A DNA stretch of 19,774 bases from positions 15,439-35,212 of the forward strand of contig DHIM01000164.1 of NCBI GenBank assembly GCA_002403785.1, written 5' to 3'. The position numbers and the translations under genes are program-made. The notes beneath the pieces are model-generated. The model searched no databases. It had not been told where the DNA came from and was given only the letters and a program-made list of their open reading frames with translations. Source of the stretch: Clostridium sp. UBA4746. GTDB taxonomy: Bacteria; Bacillota; Clostridia; Clostridiales; Clostridiaceae. The number at the start of each line of letters is the position of its first letter. Position 1 is the stretch's first letter. Below are positions 16,597 through 19,774 of the stretch, piece after piece.

Positions 16597-16649
16597 ATAT
16601 TCACCTAGTGTATAATTACAATTAATTTTACACTAGGTGAATATTTTTT
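16597..16649 (+). terminator. Long perfect hairpin with T-run, overlapping the shared upstream block
   Basis: ATATTCACCTAGTGTA at 16597-16612 is perfectly complementary to 16629-16644 (16 bp, 16-nt loop), and TTTTTT ends at 16649. By form it is an intrinsic terminator for the decayed region upstream. Its right arm lies inside the shared upstream block, and copy 1 at 6144 keeps only the equivalent of this right arm. An operator role of the arm is also possible. Confidence 0.65.
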
Positions 16650-16730
16650 GAACGCAATAGTGCAGTTTATTACACAAATAACAGTATACATAATTAACTG
16701 AATGTTAAATAATGTAACTATAAGATGTAT
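16624..16730 (+). promoter_or_regulatory. Shared upstream block, copy 2 (before the GH30 gene)
   Basis: This aligns without gaps to 6144-6250. Identical stretches include AACGCAATAG (16651-16660) and ACAGTATACA (16681-16690). TATACA at 16685-16690 is the candidate -10 box. It ends 45 bp before the GH30 start, compared with about 85 bp in copy 1; the leaders downstream are unrelated in sequence. Confidence 0.65.
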
Positions 16731-16775
16731 TGAACATAATTATATTATTTATCAATTAATAGGGGGGGATTTGAA

Positions 16776-19774
16776 ATGGAAAGGAGAAAAATAACAAGTA
16801 TTTTTTTAAGTTGTTTACTAGCTACAGTAATCTTTCAGGTATCTAGTGTTCAAAAAACCTATGCAGTTAATGAGCCAGTTAATGTATGGTTGACTAAGGC
16901 TGATAAGAGTAAATTACTGCTACCTCAAAGCAATGTGAATTTTAGTAGTGATAGTGGGACAAATGATCATACAATCAATGTAAACGATAACGTAAATTAT
17001 CAAAAAATGGATGGGTTTGGAGCGTCACTTACAGATTCATCAGCTTATCTAATACAGAATAAGTTAAGTACAGCAGCTCGTGATACTTTAATGACAAACC
17101 TTTTTGATAAAACAAATGGTATTGGAATAAGTCTATTAAGACAAACTATAGGGTCTTGTGATTATTCACGAAATCAATATAGTTACGATGAAATGGCAAG
17201 TGGACAAACAGATGATAACTTGAATAATTTTTCCATAAATCATGACAATGAATATATAGTTCCTTTGCTCCAGCAAGCTTTACAAAAAAATAGCAGCATA
17301 AAAATTATGGCTACACCTTGGAGTCCACCGGGATGGATGAAAACTAGTGGTTCCATGATAGGAGGTACTCTTAATACTAGTGCTTATAATGCTTATGCAA
17401 ATTATTTTGTGAAATATATTAATGCATATAAAGAGCTAGGACTACCTATTTATGCTGTTACAGTACAAAATGAACCAGAATATGCACCACCAAATTATCC
17501 AGGAATGGTAATGTCTGCTTCAGAAGAAGCAAATTTTATTAAGAATAATCTGGGTCCCACATTTAAAGATAATAGTATACCAACAAAGATTATTGCGTAT
17601 GATCATAATTTTAATGATATAAATTACCCTTTAAGTGTACTCGGAGATTCTGGTGCAAATCCATATATTGCAGGAACAGCATGGCATTTATATGCGGGAG
17701 GGCAAGAGTCTATGACCGCTGTTCATAATGCATATCCAACTAAAGATAATTGGTTTACAGAGGGCTCAGATGGGTCTTGGGCAGGAGATGGTTCTTGGCA
17801 TGATAGCTTTAAACAGCATATGGCGAAGGCAATTAGAGTTACAAGAAACTGGTCAAAATCTGTTTTGTGGTGGAATATGGCACTAGACGAGAATAACGGA
17901 CCAACAGTTTTAGATAAAAGTACATGTTATGGTGTAGTAACTGTTAATCAGTTAACTGGTGCGGTATCGTATAATGCAGATTATTATACATTAGGACAAT
18001 TTAGCAAATTTGTAGATTCTGGAGCATATAGAATTGAATCAAATTCTTTTGACAATGATGTAGAAGATGTTGCATTTAAAAATCCAGATGGATCAAAGGT
18101 AATTGTAGTTAACAATACAAATACAGTTGATAAATCAGTAAAAGTAAAATGGGGTTCTGAATCATTTACTTATACGATTCCAGCTGATTCTGTTATTACA
18201 TTTAAATGGTCAGGTTCACAATCAGGTTCACAAACAATCGTAAAACCAGCATGGTATCAAAATTTTGAAACAGGAAGTGGATTTACTGCTGGAACAAACG
18301 CAACTGTTGCAACAGATAGTTCAAGTGCCAACACGGGTGGTTCAAAGAGTGTAAACCTAACAACTAGCGCATCTGGAGACCCAGGAAGTTCAGCACAATG
18401 TGTAAATGTATTACCGCCAAACGAGAATTTAATCGATACGTCTCCCTATGGTTATTTGAATTTTTACGTAAAAGATACGCAAGGTGTTAATACTGTAAAA
18501 CTTACATTTGTGGATAAAAACAATGCAGAATATAGTACATGGACAACTACCAGATCAGCAAAGGACAAATGGATACCAATAAATTTCGCCCTATGTTCTA
18601 TTACTGGAATAGATAAAACAGCTATAAAAGAAATTAGAGTTGGAGAATGGAATCCAGGAGTTTATTACTTTGATGATTTTTATTTATCAGCAGATTCTAC
18701 ACTTGTAATACCAGCATTTGGAATAGATAAAACAACACTAACAACAGCAATTAATGATGCAACGACATTAATTGGAAGTAAAACAGTAGGAACAGAGGTA
18801 GATAATGTTCCTCAAGCAGCAAAAGATACTTACCAAGGTGCAATAACTGCAGCTACAGCAGTAAGCACAAATACAGCATCAACCCAAGCAGATATAGATG
18901 CTCAAGTATCAGCACTTGCTACAGCAACGACAAACTTTAATAGTGCTGTAATAGCAGCACCTGTTAAATGGTTTCAGAATTTTAGTGCCGGAAATGGATT
19001 TTCATCAGATACTCAAGTAACTACAGAAGTAGCTACTGATCATGCTAATATAATGGATGGAAACTCTGTTAAGATGACCATGTCATCCTTGGCAGGAGGA
19101 TATTGGGATAATACTGTGGCCCATCCTGCAGATAATACGAAGAATATAAAAATAACTCCAATGGGACTGGCAACTTTTGATGCTACCAACTATAGCTACT
19201 TGATATTCTATGTAAAGGATATGGCTGGTAGCAATAATAATATACACATCAAATTGAAAGATAACTTGGGAGCTACCTGGAACTTAGGTACAAATGATAT
19301 AAATAGAGCAACACCTCATTTTGGTGTACAAGGCACATGGACTAAGATAGTAGTAACTCTTGATAAAACACAGGCTTTAGATTGGTCAAAAATCAGTGAG
19401 ATAAGTATTCAGGAGTACTGGAATTATAGCAATGTATACTACTTCGATGATCTGTATTTTGCACAAAACCCCATAAACAATCCTCCAGCAGTAAATAAAG
19501 CAGCATTAACAACAGCAATTAGTGATGCAACAACATTAATTGAGAGTAAAACAGTAGGAACGGCAGTAGGAAACGTTCCTCAAGCTGCAACAGATACTTT
19601 CCAAAGTGCAATAACTGCATCTACAGCAGTTATTGCCAATACTGCAGCAACGCAAGCAGAGGCAAATGCTCAAATAGCAGCACTTGCAACAGCAACAACA
19701 AACTTTAATAGTGCTGTAATAGTAGTAAATAGAGCAGCATTAACAAAAGCTATTAGTGATGCAACAACATTAAT
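16776..19774 (+). CDS. Secreted GH30 glycosidase with binding modules and FIVAR-like repeats (partial, runs off the window)
   Basis: An open frame runs from ATG 16776 (GGGGGGG at 16762-16768, 7-nt spacing) to the window end, 999 codons without a stop. Residues 1-30 are a signal peptide with a TYA cleavage site. Residues about 33-485 form a GH30 catalytic domain: MDGFGASLTDSSAY, ATPWSPPGWMKT, acid/base E233 in QNEPEY, nucleophile E329 in WFTEGS, and the usual side beta-domain. It looks like the glucosylceramidase/beta-1,6-glucanase branch rather than the GH30 xylanases, so an endo- or exo-beta-glucanase is likely. Next come a binding module (491-638) like those in the GH99-like protein, a FIVAR-like repeat (651-728), a divergent module (about 730-899), a second repeat (907-984) and the start of a third. 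It is secreted and probably surface-attached. Further repeats or an anchor lie beyond the window. Confidence 0.93.
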   Translation, partial: MERRKITSIFLSCLLATVIFQVSSVQKTYAVNEPVNVWLTKADKSKLLLPQSNVNFSSDSGTNDHTINVNDNVNYQKMDGFGASLTDSSAYLIQNKLSTAARDTLMTNLFDKTNGIGISLLRQTIGSCDYSRNQYSYDEMASGQTDDNLNNFSINHDNEYIVPLLQQALQKNSSIKIMATPWSPPGWMKTSGSMIGGTLNTSAYNAYANYFVKYINAYKELGLPIYAVTVQNEPEYAPPNYPGMVMSASEEANFIKNNLGPTFKDNSIPTKIIAYDHNFNDINYPLSVLGDSGANPYIAGTAWHLYAGGQESMTAVHNAYPTKDNWFTEGSDGSWAGDGSWHDSFKQHMAKAIRVTRNWSKSVLWWNMALDENNGPTVLDKSTCYGVVTVNQLTGAVSYNADYYTLGQFSKFVDSGAYRIESNSFDNDVEDVAFKNPDGSKVIVVNNTNTVDKSVKVKWGSESFTYTIPADSVITFKWSGSQSGSQTIVKPAWYQNFETGSGFTAGTNATVATDSSSANTGGSKSVNLTTSASGDPGSSAQCVNVLPPNENLIDTSPYGYLNFYVKDTQGVNTVKLTFVDKNNAEYSTWTTTRSAKDKWIPINFALCSITGIDKTAIKEIRVGEWNPGVYYFDDFYLSADSTLVIPAFGIDKTTLTTAINDATTLIGSKTVGTEVDNVPQAAKDTYQGAITAATAVSTNTASTQADIDAQVSALATATTNFNSAVIAAPVKWFQNFSAGNGFSSDTQVTTEVATDHANIMDGNSVKMTMSSLAGGYWDNTVAHPADNTKNIKITPMGLATFDATNYSYLIFYVKDMAGSNNNIHIKLKDNLGATWNLGTNDINRATPHFGVQGTWTKIVVTLDKTQALDWSKISEISIQEYWNYSNVYYFDDLYFAQNPINNPPAVNKAALTTAISDATTLIESKTVGTAVGNVPQAATDTFQSAITASTAVIANTAATQAEANAQIAALATATTNFNSAVIVVNRAALTKAISDATTL
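18246..18689 (+). repeat. Third copy of the ~150-residue binding-module sequence
   Basis: This is homologous to the two copies at 8769-9699. Positions 18601-18685 are identical over 85 bp to 9127-9211, while the middle of the module differs more (PPNENLIDTS replaces PKDVTSFDAS). The patchy identity suggests recent recombination or gene conversion between the two genes. Confidence 0.85.
18726..18959 (+). repeat. FIVAR-like repeat, GH30 copy 1
   Basis: A 78-residue unit of the same 234-bp length as those at 9732-10433, beginning DKTTLTTAINDATTLIGSKT. It separates the two binding modules of the GH30 protein. Confidence 0.8.
18963..19472 (+). repeat. Divergent relative of the binding module
   Basis: This region encodes a module of about 170 residues that keeps the outline of the others: it starts VKWFQNFSAGNGF and ends NVYYFDDLYFAQ, but has a different interior, including YWDNTVAHPADN. 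It probably has the same fold with altered ligand preference. Confidence 0.65.
19494..19774 (+). repeat. FIVAR-like repeats, GH30 copies 2 and 3 (third truncated by the window)
   Basis: One full 234-bp unit (19494-19727) is followed directly by the first 47 bp of another starting at 19728, in the same register. The array continues past the window. Confidence 0.8.

Overview
The window reads as a low-GC Gram-positive chromosome, most likely a saccharolytic Clostridium or close relative. Codons are AT-rich, two secreted proteins have Gram-positive signal peptides, intrinsic terminators are common, and Shine-Dalgarno sites are strong (AGGAG-type, plus several G-run sites). All real genes lie on the + strand. 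The species call is inference; no rRNA or other marker is present. No transporter, sigma factor, tRNA, CRISPR array or complete transposon is visible.

Layout. (1) 39-3540: a FAD-dependent oxidoreductase with a C-terminal beta-sandwich-like extension, then two different SGNH/GDSL hydrolases (candidate carbohydrate esterases), closely spaced as one operon. (2) 3657-6005: a large membrane-anchored AraC-family regulator with its own candidate promoter and a terminator. (3) 6336-10775: a secreted 1,479-residue protein with a GH99-like/WbsX catalytic domain, Ig-like and carbohydrate-binding modules, three FIVAR-like repeats and an unusual C-terminal module. (4) 10886-16120: a cytoplasmic set of GH1 beta-glucosidase, GH94 phosphorylase and Gfo/Idh/MocA dehydrogenase, with a palindromic structured element between GH1 and GH94. 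(5) 16206-16477: a frameshifted gene remnant. (6) 16776 to the window end: a secreted GH30 glycosidase carrying the same accessory modules as the GH99-like protein, cut off by the window edge.

Together the genes look like a polysaccharide-use locus. The two secreted multimodular hydrolases would cut an external glycan, the SGNH hydrolases could remove acyl groups, and GH1 plus GH94 would finish the imported oligosaccharides inside the cell. The two oxidoreductases would process an unusual sugar or side group. The substrate cannot be read from the sequence; an acylated beta-glucan-containing heteropolysaccharide is a reasonable guess.

The most striking structural point is that the two secreted hydrolase genes, 10.4 kb apart, share a 107-bp ungapped upstream block (about 86% identical) as well as near-identical binding modules, including one 85-bp perfect match. 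This suggests co-regulated paralogous architecture maintained by duplication or gene conversion.
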